From Nocardioides rubriscoriae (lineage in GTDB: Bacteria > Actinomycetota > Actinomycetes > Propionibacteriales > Nocardioidaceae), in NCBI RefSeq assembly GCF_008087085.1, contig NZ_VIYJ01000001.1:558001-622000 (forward strand): 64,000 nucleotides of DNA. Reading direction: 5' to 3'. Below, one piece after another: positions 9,473-17,805 of this stretch. The translations under genes and the position numbers were made by a program. The notes under the pieces were generated by a model that saw nothing but the letters and a program-made list of their open reading frames with translations, was not told the origin of the DNA and ran no database searches. How positions within the stretch are numbered: position 1 is the stretch's first letter; every line of letters begins with the position of its first letter.

Positions 9473-12400
9473 ATGTTCCAGACCGTCGCCATCATCATCT
9501 CCCTGGCCATCACGGCCGTGGCGGTGACCATCACGACGCTGGCCGTGCGCCAGATGCTCGGGGTGCTCCGGCAGGGCCAGCCCGTGATCGGGCGTCGCGA
9601 CCAGCCGGTGCAGCGCACGGTCACCATGCTCAAGGAGACCTTCGGCCACACCCGGATGCTCCAGTGGACCTGGGTCGGCATCATGCACTGGTTCGTCTAC
9701 GCGGCGTTCCTGATCCTCAGCACAGCCGTCGCGACCGCCTACGTGCAGCTGTTCGACCCCGAGTTCGTGCTGCCGATCATCGGCCACTGGTACCCCGTGG
9801 AGTGGACCCTCGAGTTCATCGGCCTGCTGAGCACCATCGGCATCATCTACCTGATCATCTACCGCCAGAAGCACCACCCGCGCAGCCTCGGGCGCCAGAG
9901 CCGCTTCTTCGGCTCGACGATGTGGCAGGCCTACTTCGTCGAGGCGTTCGCCCTGCTCGAGGGCGGCGCGATCCTGTTCATCCGCGGCGCCGAGTACAAG
10001 CTCACCGAGCTCTACCACGGCGGGGAGCACGGCGGCCGTGGACACTTCCCGCTGTCGTCGTACGTCGGTGACGCGCTCTACCCCGACGGTGAGGGCGCGC
10101 TGGAGAACATCATCTTCGGCGTCGCGCTGTTCAAGATCGTGCTCGCGATGATCTGGCTCATCGTCATCTCCCGCAACCTGACCATGGGCGTGGCCTGGCA
10201 CCGGTTCACCGCGTGGCCCAACATCTGGTTCAAGCGCGAAGGCTCGGGCCGCACCGCGCTGGGCGCCGTCAAGCCGCTCACCTCCGAGGGCAAGGCGATC
10301 ACCCTCGACGACATCGACGACCTCGACGAGGACGCCACGCTGGGCGTCGGCTCGTTCGAGGACTTCTCCTGGAAGGGCATCCTCGACTTCACGACCTGCA
10401 CCGAGTGCGGCCGCTGCCAGTCGCAGTGCCCGGCCTGGAACACCGAGAAGCCGCTGTCGCCCAAGCTGCTCATCACGGGCCTGCGCGACCACGCCTACGC
10501 GATGGCCGCGGGCGACGAGTCCGCCCAGGGCCGCACACTCATCGGCACCGGCGACCGCGACGCCCACGGTGACGGCTCCGACGAGCGGGCGGCCGACTGG
10601 TTCTACAACCCCGAGGGCGGGGCGTTCGTCATCGACGAGGACGTCCTGTGGAACTGCACCTCGTGCGGGGCCTGCGTGCAGCAGTGCCCGGTCGACATCG
10701 AGCACGTCGACCACATCATCGACATGCGCCGCTACCAGGTGCTGGTCGAGTCCAACTTCCCGGCCGAGCTCAACGGGCTGTTCAAGGGCCTCGAGAACAA
10801 GGGCAACCCGTGGAGCATGTCGCCCACCGCGCGCCTGGACTGGGCCAAGGGCCTCGACTTCGAGGTCAAGGTCGTCGGCGACACCATCGAGTCCCTCGAC
10901 GAGGTCGAGTGGCTGTTCTGGGTCGGCTGCGCCGGCGCCTACGAGGACCGCGCCAAGAAGACGACCCGCGCGGTCGCCGAGCTGCTCGACATGGCCGGTG
11001 TCTCGTTCGGCGTGCTCGGCAACGGCGAGACCTGCACCGGTGACCCGGCGCGCCGCGCCGGCAACGAGTTCGTCTTCCAGGGCCTGGCCCAGCAGAACGT
11101 CGAGGTGCTGACCGAGGCGAAGGCCAAGAAGGTCGTCTCCACCTGCGCCCACTGCTTCAACACCCTCAAGAACGAGTACAGCGAGTTCGGCATCGAGCTC
11201 GAGGTCGTGCACCACACCCAGCTCCTCAACCGGCTGGTCCGCGAGGGCAAGCTGACGCCGGTCAAGGAGGGCGCGGGCGCCCACAAGCGCTCCATCACCT
11301 ACCACGACCCGTGCTACATCGGCCGTCACAACGGCGTCTACACGCCGCCGCGCGAGCTCCTGCAGATCCTGCCCGGGGCGACGTACGTCGAGATGGAGCG
11401 CAACAGCGAGCGGTCCTTCTGCTGCGGCGCCGGCGGCGCGCGGCTGTGGATGGAGGAGAACATCGGCTCGCGGATCAACATGAACCGCACCGACGAGGCC
11501 GTCGCCACGGGCGCCGACCAGATCGCCGTGGGCTGCCCGTTCTGCCGCGTGATGCTGTCCGACGGCCTGACGATGAAGCAGTCGCGCGACGAGGCGCGCG
11601 AGGAGGTCGAGATCCTCGACGTCGCCCAGATGCTGCTCGCCTCGGTCAAGGGCGAGCAGGCCACCAAGCTCGCCCCCGGTGCCGGCGCCGCCACCAAGGC
11701 CGCCGAGGCCAAGGCCGCGCCTGCCGCTCCGGAGCAGGACGTCGCGACCAAGGCCGAGCCCGAGGCCGGCGACGTGACCATCACCGACGACACCGTGGTC
11801 GCCACCGAGGACGCCGGCCCGCTGGCCAAGGCGTCCGGCGGCTCGTCGCTCTTCGACGACCCGGCGGTCCGAGACGAGCCCGCCGCCACCGCCGACGAGG
11901 ACAAGACCCCTGCCGAGGAGGCGCAGGCCGCCAAGCCCGCCTCCTCCGGCGGGTCCCTCTTCGACCTCGGCGCCGACGAGCCGGCCGACGAGAAGCCCGC
12001 AGGCGGGTCGCTGTTCGACCTCGGCGGCGACGAGCCGAAGCCCGCGAAGGCCGAGGCCAAGACCGAGGCCAAGACCGAGAGCAAGACCGAGACCGACAGC
12101 GAGCCCGCTGCCGACCTCGGCTCGGGCGGGTCGCTGTTCGACCTGCAGGCCGACGAGCCCGAGGCGAAGGCCGCTGCGGCGCCCGAGCCCGCGGCAGTGC
12201 CCGCGCCCGAGGCGGCCAGCCCGGCCGCCCCGGCCGCCCCGGCCGCCGACCTCGGCTCCGGCGGGTCGCTGTTCGACATCGCCGCCCCGCAGGCGCCGGC
12301 CGCCCACGCGGCGTCCGAGCCCGCCGAGCCTGCTGAGCCCGCCGAGCCCGTGGCCGCCGTCGAGCCCGAGCCCGAGCCGGCCGCGACGCCCGCGGCGACG

Positions 12401-12814
12401 GCGTCACCCTCCGCCGAGATCCCCGACGGCGGGTCGCTGTTCGACATCCAGGCCCCGGAGCCCGTCGCAGCCGCCGCTCCCGTCGAGGACAAGCTCACCG
12501 AGCCCGAGCCCAAGTCCGAGCCGGAGCCGACGCCGGCCCCGACCGACACCGAGGGCCAGCCCGGCACGCTGTCGGGCGGCGCCGCGGTCAGCGCCGCCGC
12601 CACCGCGATCGCCTCGGACGCCCCGACCCCCGAGCCCGAGACGGCCACGGTCGAGGAGGCCGACGCCCTGGTCGAGGAGACCCCGGCCGAGCCGGAGCCC
12701 GAGCCCGAGCCGCAGGCGACCGCGGAGCCGACGTCGACGCCGCAGAGCAGCGGCGAGGCCCACCAGCCCCGCACCGACGTCGAGATCGGCGAAGGCTCCC
12801 TCTTCGACCTCTGA
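9473..12814 (+). CDS. etfD: EtfD-type membrane Fe-S oxidoreductase (electron acceptor for ETF)
   Basis: 1113 residues. Residues 1-260 carry about five transmembrane helices (NarI-like cytochrome part). Two 4Fe-4S motifs follow: CTECGRCQSQCP near residue 309 and CTSCGACVQQCP near 395. Two CCG (heterodisulfide-reductase) domains follow, with CxGD-type Cys near 485-525 and CYIGRHN / CCGAGG near 620-655. This matches M. tuberculosis Rv0338c, EtfD, which takes electrons from ETF during fatty-acid beta-oxidation and passes them to the membrane quinone pool. The family is usually 700-900 residues; here residues about 745-1113 are an added Ala/Pro/Glu-rich, probably disordered tail with seven copies of a SLFDL-type motif, the last at the very C-terminus. 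Confidence 0.9.
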   Translation: MFQTVAIIISLAITAVAVTITTLAVRQMLGVLRQGQPVIGRRDQPVQRTVTMLKETFGHTRMLQWTWVGIMHWFVYAAFLILSTAVATAYVQLFDPEFVLPIIGHWYPVEWTLEFIGLLSTIGIIYLIIYRQKHHPRSLGRQSRFFGSTMWQAYFVEAFALLEGGAILFIRGAEYKLTELYHGGEHGGRGHFPLSSYVGDALYPDGEGALENIIFGVALFKIVLAMIWLIVISRNLTMGVAWHRFTAWPNIWFKREGSGRTALGAVKPLTSEGKAITLDDIDDLDEDATLGVGSFEDFSWKGILDFTTCTECGRCQSQCPAWNTEKPLSPKLLITGLRDHAYAMAAGDESAQGRTLIGTGDRDAHGDGSDERAADWFYNPEGGAFVIDEDVLWNCTSCGACVQQCPVDIEHVDHIIDMRRYQVLVESNFPAELNGLFKGLENKGNPWSMSPTARLDWAKGLDFEVKVVGDTIESLDEVEWLFWVGCAGAYEDRAKKTTRAVAELLDMAGVSFGVLGNGETCTGDPARRAGNEFVFQGLAQQNVEVLTEAKAKKVVSTCAHCFNTLKNEYSEFGIELEVVHHTQLLNRLVREGKLTPVKEGAGAHKRSITYHDPCYIGRHNGVYTPPRELLQILPGATYVEMERNSERSFCCGAGGARLWMEENIGSRINMNRTDEAVATGADQIAVGCPFCRVMLSDGLTMKQSRDEAREEVEILDVAQMLLASVKGEQATKLAPGAGAATKAAEAKAAPAAPEQDVATKAEPEAGDVTITDDTVVATEDAGPLAKASGGSSLFDDPAVRDEPAATADEDKTPAEEAQAAKPASSGGSLFDLGADEPADEKPAGGSLFDLGGDEPKPAKAEAKTEAKTESKTETDSEPAADLGSGGSLFDLQADEPEAKAAAAPEPAAVPAPEAASPAAPAAPAADLGSGGSLFDIAAPQAPAAHAASEPAEPAEPAEPVAAVEPEPEPAATPAATASPSAEIPDGGSLFDIQAPEPVAAAAPVEDKLTEPEPKSEPEPTPAPTDTEGQPGTLSGGAAVSAAATAIASDAPTPEPETATVEEADALVEETPAEPEPEPEPQATAEPTSTPQSSGEAHQPRTDVEIGEGSLFDL
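11833..12811 (+). repeat. Seven GGSLFDL-type repeats in the EtfD tail
   Basis: Within the coding sequence, irregularly spaced copies encode SGGSSLFDD, SGGSLFDLG, AGGSLFDLG, SGGSLFDLQ, SGGSLFDIA, DGGSLFDIQ and the terminal GEGSLFDL, at residues near 790, 827, 845, 886, 931, 987 and 1109. The linkers are acidic/Ala/Pro-rich and vary in length. The motif is conserved while linkers drift, as expected for a multivalent short linear motif. Confidence 0.85.
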
Positions 12815-12825
12815 CCCCGGCCACC

Positions 12826-12899
12826 GCTGACCCGTCGCGTCTACGCGACGGGTCAGCGTCATTTCGGGTCGACCCGTCGCGTAGACGCGACGGGTCGAC
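12826..12899 (+). repeat. Pair of 14-bp-stem hairpins, CCCGTCGCG family (copy pair 1)
   Basis: Two perfect hairpins: 12826-12857, arms GCTGACCCGTCGCG and its complement around TCTA, and 12868-12899, arms GTCGACCCGTCGCG around TAGA. They share the core GACCCGTCGCG; the second is the first turned over. They follow the etfD stop by 11 nt and probably terminate it. The same core occurs as a pair at 26649-26722. Confidence 0.8.
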
Positions 12900-12938
12900 G
12901 GGTACGACGCCATGGCGACACCACGTGAGCGTCAGCGA

Positions 12939-12992
12939 GACATCATAATGATGTCAGAAATGCTTGACGTGATGTCATCATGATGTCAGAGT
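12939..12992 (+). promoter_or_regulatory. Promoter with TGATGTCA operator array for the RHH operon
   Basis: A promoter reads TTGACG (12964-12969), 17 nt, CAGAGT (12987-12992), which would start transcription at or next to the ATG at 13000. TGATGTCA occurs three times on the plus strand, at 12949, 12970 and 12981, spaced 21 and 11 nt, close to whole helical turns. A 17-nt perfect palindrome GACATCATAATGATGTC lies at 12939-12955 and CATCATGATG at 12976-12985. Such dense half-sites inside the promoter spacer suit cooperative binding by a ribbon-helix-helix protein; autoregulation by the next gene is inferred. Confidence 0.6.
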
Positions 12993-12999
12993 GGTGCGC

Positions 13000-13569
13000 A
13001 TGGACCTCACCCCGTACGTCGACCACCTGCGTCGCGACCTGCTCGCGGCCGCCGAGGGTGCCGGTGACGAGCTGCGCACCGCCGCCGAGCGCCTGGGCTT
13101 CGCCCTCGACCCGGCGGCCCGCCTCGCCCTGATGGAGGCCATCAGCCAGGCGTGCTCCGAGATCACCGCGGAGATGCCGTCGGGGGGCGTCGACGTCCGC
13201 CTCGACGGACGCGACCTCGCCTTCGTCGTCGACTCGGCCCTCGCGGCCCCCGTCGCGCCGACCCCGCCGACGCCCCCTGCGCCGCCCGCCCCCCCGGCCC
13301 CGCCCGAGGACGCCGACGACGACACCACGGCGCGGATCACCCTGCGCCTGCCCGAGTCGGTCAAGACCCGGGCCGAGGACGCCGCGGCCGCCGCCGGTCA
13401 GTCCCTCAACACCTGGCTGGTCAATGTCGTCCGCGCCGCCACCCGCGGCACGGGCGAGGGCGCCATCAACGTCGACATCGACCTCTCGAGCCTGCCGTTC
13501 TTCGGTGGACCCCACCCGTTCCCCAGCACCCGCGGCTCCGGCCCGAAGCGGATGAACGGCTGGGTCTGA
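13000..13569 (+). CDS. Ribbon-helix-helix (Arc/HicB-type) DNA-binding protein
   Basis: 189 residues from ATG 13000; GTG codons at 12991 and 12994 are alternatives, but the promoter predicts a leaderless start at 13000. Residues 1-85 form an unassigned alpha/beta domain, residues about 83-100 a Pro/Ala linker, and residues about 108-142 a ribbon-helix-helix motif (ARITLRLPESVKTRAEDAAA...SLNTWLVNVV). Such proteins are often labelled HicB-family antitoxins, but no HicA toxin is adjacent. The gene is followed by a DUF4097 gene and a 53-codon gene in one apparent operon. Role: probably a repressor of its own operon through the TGATGTCA sites; signal sensed unknown. Confidence 0.75.
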   Translation: MDLTPYVDHLRRDLLAAAEGAGDELRTAAERLGFALDPAARLALMEAISQACSEITAEMPSGGVDVRLDGRDLAFVVDSALAAPVAPTPPTPPAPPAPPAPPEDADDDTTARITLRLPESVKTRAEDAAAAAGQSLNTWLVNVVRAATRGTGEGAINVDIDLSSLPFFGGPHPFPSTRGSGPKRMNGWV

Positions 13570-13645
13570 CCCCACCAGCACGACCCCGGGACCGGCACCA
13601 CCGCCGGCCCCGCGGACCCGCACACCCTCACCCAGGAGACCTACC

Positions 13646-14470
13646 ATGACCGACCACCACTTCGAGACCCACGAGCCGATCGGGCTCTACGTCGAGAACG
13701 GCAAGGGCGCCGTCGTCGTCCACGCCACCGACACCACCGAGACCCGCGTCGAGCTGACCGGCCCCGACGCCGACGACACGATGGTCGACTTCGACGGCCG
13801 CCGCCTCACCGTGATCGCCCCCCAGCAGCGCGGCGGACTCTTCTCCGGCGACCGCCGTCTCGACATCGTCGTCACCCTGCCGAGCAACAGCGACCTGGTC
13901 ACCAAGCTCGGCAGCGCCGACCTGCGGGTGACCGGTCAGGTCGGCACCGCCCAGGTCCGCTCCGGGTCCGGCGACGTCACCCTCGACGTCCTGGCCGGGG
14001 CCTGCCTGGTCGAGACCGGCTCGGGCGAGGTCACCGTCGAGCACGCGGGCCAGGAGCTGCGGGTCAAGAGCGGCTCCGGCGACATCGCCATCGGTACGGC
14101 GGTCGCGGAGGTCTCGGTGTCCACCGGCTCCGGCGACGTCGAGATCCGCGACGCCTCCGGCCAGACGGCCGTCAAGACCGGCTCGGGCGACCTGCGCATC
14201 GGCCGGGCCGGCGGCGACGTCGGCCTGGTCACCGGCAGCGGCGACCTGCGGATCGGCTCGATCGCCGCCGGCCGCGTGCAGGTCAAGGGCGCGTCGGGCG
14301 ACGTGCAGGTCGGCGTACCGGCCGGTGTCCCCGTCTGGACCGACGTCTCGACGGTCTCCGGTCACATCCGCTCCTCCCTGCAGAGCGCCGGCGAGCCCGA
14401 GCCCGGCGCCGACCACGTCGAGCTGCGGGCCAAGACCGTCAGCGGCGACATCGTCCTCACCCAGGCCTGA
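13646..14470 (+). CDS. DUF4097 beta-helix repeat protein
   Basis: 274 residues with a series of short strands carrying the recurring SGSGDV / TGSGDL / SGSGDI element (about nine repeats from residue 90 to 265), the hallmark of DUF4097 right-handed beta-helix proteins. There is no signal peptide or membrane helix, so it is likely cytoplasmic or membrane-peripheral. GGAGA precedes the ATG by about 6 nt. It lies 76 nt after the RHH gene and 38 nt before a small basic gene. Molecular function of the family is not established; in this context it is co-regulated with the RHH protein. Confidence 0.8.
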   Translation: MTDHHFETHEPIGLYVENGKGAVVVHATDTTETRVELTGPDADDTMVDFDGRRLTVIAPQQRGGLFSGDRRLDIVVTLPSNSDLVTKLGSADLRVTGQVGTAQVRSGSGDVTLDVLAGACLVETGSGEVTVEHAGQELRVKSGSGDIAIGTAVAEVSVSTGSGDVEIRDASGQTAVKTGSGDLRIGRAGGDVGLVTGSGDLRIGSIAAGRVQVKGASGDVQVGVPAGVPVWTDVSTVSGHIRSSLQSAGEPEPGADHVELRAKTVSGDIVLTQA

Positions 14471-14508
14471 GCCCACCCCCCGCATCACACAGCGACAGGA
14501 GAACCACC

Positions 14509-14670
14509 ATGAACGAGATCCTCGACCACGAGCTCTACCGCGGCCGCACCAGCCGCGCCGCCGACCGCGAGGCGCGCAACCGCGCCGACGTCCTCACCGC
14601 CCGCCGGCAGGCGCGCCGCCACCGGCTGGCCGAGCGGGTCCGTTCGGTCGCCGACCGCCTCGAGGGCTGA
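14509..14670 (+). CDS. Small Arg-rich hypothetical protein (53 aa)
   Basis: A 53-residue frame, MNEILDHELYRGRTSRAA..., ending VRSVADRLEG. It is predicted helical, with about 15 Arg and no hydrophobic segment. ACAGGAGAA gives a good ribosome binding site 7 nt before ATG, and it sits 38 nt after the DUF4097 gene, so it is the third gene of that operon. Codon use matches its neighbours (G/C third positions). No homologue is recognised; a nucleic-acid- or partner-binding peptide would fit its charge. Confidence 0.65.
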   Translation: MNEILDHELYRGRTSRAADREARNRADVLTARRQARRHRLAERVRSVADRLEG

Positions 14671-14692
14671 ACGGCCTGCCCCCGTGGCGTCG

Positions 14693-15268
14693 TCAGATCG
14701 GGGTGCGGTGGAAGTTCTGGAACGACCGTGACGGCGTCGGGCCACGCTGGCCCTGGTAGCGCGAGCCGTACTTGGCCGAGCCGTACGGGTGCTCCGACGG
14801 CGACGACAGCCGGAAGAAGCAGAACTGGCCGATCTTCATCCCCGGGTAGAGCTTGATCGGCAGGGTCGCGACGTTGGCGAGCTCGAGCGTCACGTGACCC
14901 GAGAAGCCCGGGTCGACGAAGCCCGCGGTGGCGTGCGTCAGCAGCCCGAGGCGACCCAGTGACGACTTGCCCTCGACGCGGGCCGCGATGTCGTCGGGCA
15001 GCGAGACCACCTCGAACGTCGACCCCAGCACGAACTCGCCGGGGTGCAGGATGAACGGCTCGTCCCCCTCGGGCTCGACCTCACGGGTCAGGTCGGACTG
15101 GTCGGCCGCCGGGTCGATGTGGGGGTAGCGGTGGTTCTCGAAGACCCGGAAGTAGCGGTCGAGCCGTACGTCGATCGACGACGGCTGGACCATGCCCGGG
15201 TCCCACGGGTCGAGCGCGACCCGGCCAGCGTCGATCTCGGCCAGGATGTCGCGGTCTGACAGCAGCAC
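14693..15268 (-). CDS. dcd: dCTP deaminase (likely bifunctional, dUMP-forming)
   Basis: 191 residues, cytosolic trimeric dUTPase-fold enzyme that deaminates dCTP on the path to dTMP. Motifs: MLLSDRDI start, [19 protein letters not shown] with the catalytic Arg/Ser region, [18 protein letters not shown] with catalytic Glu, and the C-terminal SKYxSRYQGQ-type closing segment ([18 protein letters not shown]). Actinobacterial Dcd proteins of this type also hydrolyse the dUTP intermediate. The GTG start at 15268 has TAGGGT 6 nt upstream on its strand (15280-15275), implying a leaderless transcript. It converges on the small basic gene ending at 14670. Confidence 0.95.
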   Translation of the reverse strand: MLLSDRDILAEIDAGRVALDPWDPGMVQPSSIDVRLDRYFRVFENHRYPHIDPAADQSDLTREVEPEGDEPFILHPGEFVLGSTFEVVSLPDDIAARVEGKSSLGRLGLLTHATAGFVDPGFSGHVTLELANVATLPIKLYPGMKIGQFCFFRLSSPSEHPYGSAKYGSRYQGQRGPTPSRSFQNFHRTPI

Positions 15269-15361
15269 GGACGAACCCTACCGAAGCGGTAGGCTCCGCC
15301 CGCAGCGGTTCTGCGCCACCCCCGTGCCGGCCGGCGTGGACCACCCCCGCACAATCGCCGG

Positions 15362-16132
15362 GTGACCCCGCATCCCTATCGTCGCTACGTCGCCCTGGGC
15401 GACTCGTTCACCGAGGGCGTGGGCGACCCCGCCGACGACCGGCCCAACGGCGTACGCGGCTGGGCCGATCGGGTCGCGGAGGTGCTCGGCCGCGACGTCC
15501 CCGACTTCGGCTACGCCAACCTCGCGATCCGCGGCCGCAAGCTCGGCGCGGTGGTCGACGACCAGGTGCCCGCCGCGCTGGCGCTGCAGCCCGACCTCGT
15601 CACCATGTACGCCGGCGCCAACGACATCCTGCGCCCCCAGGTCGACCTAGACGCGCTGATGACGACCTACGACGACGCGATCGCCCGGCTCACCGGCGCC
15701 GGCGCGCGGGTGCTCGTGTGGACCGCGTTCGACCCCGGCGGGTCGGCGACCTACAAGATGCTGCGCGGCCGCTTCGCGCTCTACAGCGAGCACGCGCGCG
15801 AGAGCGCCGAGCGGCACGGCGCCACGGTCGTCGACTTCTGGCGGATGCGTGAGTACCGCGAGTGGGGCTACTGGGACGACGACCGGATGCACATGGGTCC
15901 GGCCGGCCACCAGCGGATGGCGGCCGCCGTCCTCGACACCCTCGGCGTGGCCCACGACCTCGAGCCGCTGGACCCCACCGCCGCCCGCGGCCCGGGCCGC
16001 GTCGCCGCCCTGCGCCACCACGCGACCTGGGTCCGGACGTCCGCCGCCCCCTGGGTCCACCGCCGGCTCACCGGACGCTCGTCGGGCGACGGCCTCGACC
16101 CTCGCCATGCGACCTACACCCGTCTCGGCTAG
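15362..16132 (+). CDS. SGNH/GDSL-family hydrolase (cytosolic)
   Basis: 256 residues, no signal peptide. SGNH blocks: GDSFTEG (catalytic Ser15), the Gly of block II in YANLAIRGRK, YAGANDI (Asn of block III), and the terminal Asp-His pair in DDRMHMGPAGH. An esterase or deacylase, substrate unknown. GTG start at 15362 with CACAAT 6 nt upstream (15350-15355), so probably leaderless and divergent from dcd, whose start is 93 nt away. Cytosolic relatives are common in Streptomyces and Nocardioides. A different, lipoprotein subtype appears twice at 38617-40532. Confidence 0.85.
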   Translation: MTPHPYRRYVALGDSFTEGVGDPADDRPNGVRGWADRVAEVLGRDVPDFGYANLAIRGRKLGAVVDDQVPAALALQPDLVTMYAGANDILRPQVDLDALMTTYDDAIARLTGAGARVLVWTAFDPGGSATYKMLRGRFALYSEHARESAERHGATVVDFWRMREYREWGYWDDDRMHMGPAGHQRMAAAVLDTLGVAHDLEPLDPTAARGPGRVAALRHHATWVRTSAAPWVHRRLTGRSSGDGLDPRHATYTRLG

Positions 16133-16147
16133 CATCGGCCACGCACT

Positions 16148-16223
16148 GCGGATGTAGCTCAGTTGGTAGAGCGCGACCTTCCCAAGGTCGATGTCGCGAG
16201 TTCGAGTCTCGTCATCCGCTCCA
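16148..16223 (+). tRNA. tRNA-Gly(CCC), CCA encoded
   Basis: Acceptor arms GCGGATG and CATCCGC pair, D-loop AGCTCAGTTGGTAGAGC, anticodon arm CGACC-TTCCCAA-GGTCG with anticodon CCC, T-arm GCGAG-TTCGAGT-CTCGT with one wobble/mismatch, discriminator T and an encoded CCA at 16221-16223. All four arms fold. It reads GGG glycine codons, frequent in this genome. Confidence 0.95.
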
Positions 16224-16268
16224 GCACGCAGGCCCCCCGCGAGGAACGAGCGGGGGGCCGTTGCGTGC
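16224..16268 (+). terminator. Strong hairpin terminator after tRNA-Gly
   Basis: Arms GGCCCCCCGC (16231-16240) and GCGGGGGGCC (16250-16259) around a 9-nt loop, extended outward by GCACGCA / TGCGTGC. It begins directly after the CCA. Confidence 0.8.
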
Positions 16269-16376
16269 GAAGGTCGAGCGAGCGCGCGGGTAAGGAACGA
16301 GCCCACGCCAGCTGGACGAGACCACCGCAGCCGGGCCCGCGACCCGACCACGCACCCGCGTCGTACCCTCGGGCGC

Positions 16377-17042
16377 GTGGCAGACATGCAGTTCGAAGGC
16401 TTCCCCGTCGCCGCCCTCGACTTCTACGACGACCTCGAGCTCGACAACACCAAGTCGTTCTGGGAGGCCCACAAGGGCGTCTACGACGAGGCGGTCAAGA
16501 AGCCGTTCGTGGCCCTGTGCGCGGCGCTCGAGCCCGAGTTCGGGCCGGCGAAGATCTTTCGGCCCTACCGCGACGTGCGCTTCGCGAAGGACAAGACGCC
16601 CTACAAGACCCACCAGGGCGCGTTCGTCCCCGCCGGCCCGTCGATGGGCTGGTACGTCGAGCTGTCCCCGCGCGGTGTCCGCGTCGGCGGAGGCTTCTAC
16701 GAGGCCTCGGGCGCCCGGCTGGGCGCGATCCGCGACGCCATCGACGACGACAGGACCGGCCCGGCGCTCCAGAGGCTGCTGACCAAGCTCGAGAAGGCCG
16801 GCTTCGAGGTCGGCGGCGAGCAGCTCAAGACCACCCCGCGCGGCTACTCCGCCGACCACCCGCGCATCGACCTGCTCCGGCACAAGCAGATCGTCGTGGG
16901 GCGCCCGTACGGCTTCGAGAAGGTCATCCACACCCCCGCCGTCCAGACGCTCGTGCGCGACGACTGGCGCGCGCTCAAGCCCCTGGTGACGTGGCTGCAG
17001 CGCGCGGTCGAGGGCGTGCCCGAGGACCTCAGGATCCGGTGA
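16377..17042 (+). CDS. DUF2461 family protein
   Basis: 221 residues of the DUF2461 (TIGR02453) family: F..L..NNTKxWF-like opening (LELDNTKSFWEAHKGVYDEAV), central FRPYRDVRFAKDKTPYKTHQGA and GWYVELSPRGVRVGGGFYEAS. Cytosolic, function unknown; no catalytic residues are established. GTG at 16377 has TACCCT 7 nt upstream (16364-16369), arguing for a leaderless transcript starting at this GTG rather than at the ATG three codons later. It converges with, and overlaps by 14 nt, the membrane-protein gene on the other strand. Confidence 0.85.
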   Translation: MADMQFEGFPVAALDFYDDLELDNTKSFWEAHKGVYDEAVKKPFVALCAALEPEFGPAKIFRPYRDVRFAKDKTPYKTHQGAFVPAGPSMGWYVELSPRGVRVGGGFYEASGARLGAIRDAIDDDRTGPALQRLLTKLEKAGFEVGGEQLKTTPRGYSADHPRIDLLRHKQIVVGRPYGFEKVIHTPAVQTLVRDDWRALKPLVTWLQRAVEGVPEDLRIR

Positions 17043-17805
17043 ACCAGACGTCGCTGGTCACCAGCTCCTCGAGCTCGGCCATCGAGATCGGGGGCGCGTC
17101 GGTCACCGGCGCCACGTCCTTGCCGTCGGCGGCGTCGTAGGACACCGCGCTCACCACGTAGCCGTGCCGCCAGGCCGACACGCCTTGCGCGGTGACACCG
17201 TCGGCCTCCTCGGGCGGGGAGAGCAGCAGCTCGACGCCGTCGCGGACGACGCACTCGCCACCAGGCCGGCCGTCGGGCTGGTTGGCCGGGTCGACCTGGG
17301 CCGCGCACGAGGCGAGGGTGTCGGCGCGCTCGATGACGAACGTCGTCAGCGTGCCGTCGTAGGTGAAGTGGACGGTCCTGCGCTGTGGCTCGTCGACCAG
17401 GCCGAACGGCGCCTCGGTGCGGACCTCGCCGACCTCGCCTCCGAGCAGGCCGCCGACGACGGCCGGCACGTCGGCGGCCGCCACGGTCAGCGCTGCGTCG
17501 ACCTGGCCCGGGGTCGGGGTCGGGCTCGGAGACGGGGTCGGTGACGCGGATCCGTCGGTGGCGAACCCCGGGCCGGGGACGACGGCGGTGCCCCGCTCGC
17601 CGACCAGCCCCGGACCCACGCTCGCCGCGACGCCGATGGCGCCGACCAGGGTGGCCGCGGCGAGCGAGGTCCCGACACGTCGGCGACGGCGGAGCGCGCG
17701 CCCGCGGCTGATGCCGCCGTGCACGACCCGGTCGACGTCGATCGTGAGGTCGTCGTGTCGGGTGGCGTCGCGGAGCAGCCGGGACGCCGAGCTGTGGTCA
17801 TTCAC
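17029..17805 (-). CDS. Membrane protein coupled to SigE-type sigma factor (putative anti-sigma)
   Basis: 258 residues: an N-terminal cytoplasmic segment (1-45) with LLRDATRHDD and a basic RRRRR cluster, one transmembrane helix (about 46-68), a Ser/Pro/Thr linker (about 85-100) and an extracellular domain with two Cys (SCAAQ, GECVV) that may pair. The GTG start at 17805 overlaps the sigma-factor stop by 8 nt, so the two are translationally coupled. Topology and coupling suggest a membrane regulator of the sigma factor, but no HxxxCxxC zinc anti-sigma motif is present, so anti-sigma activity is inference only. Confidence 0.65.
   Translation of the reverse strand: MNDHSSASRLLRDATRHDDLTIDVDRVVHGGISRGRALRRRRRVGTSLAAATLVGAIGVAASVGPGLVGERGTAVVPGPGFATDGSASPTPSPSPTPTPGQVDAALTVAAADVPAVVGGLLGGEVGEVRTEAPFGLVDEPQRRTVHFTYDGTLTTFVIERADTLASCAAQVDPANQPDGRPGGECVVRDGVELLLSPPEEADGVTAQGVSAWRHGYVVSAVSYDAADGKDVAPVTDAPPISMAELEELVTSDVWFTGS

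Noticed and set aside
9206..12307. 1033-codon antisense frame opposite etfD, with Gly/Leu repeats
   Set aside because: Repetition mirrors the Ala/Glu-rich EtfD tail; no start signal or homology.
13000..13569. Toxin-antitoxin module (HicB label)
   Set aside because: No HicA-like or other small toxin gene adjacent; the partner gene is a DUF4097 protein.
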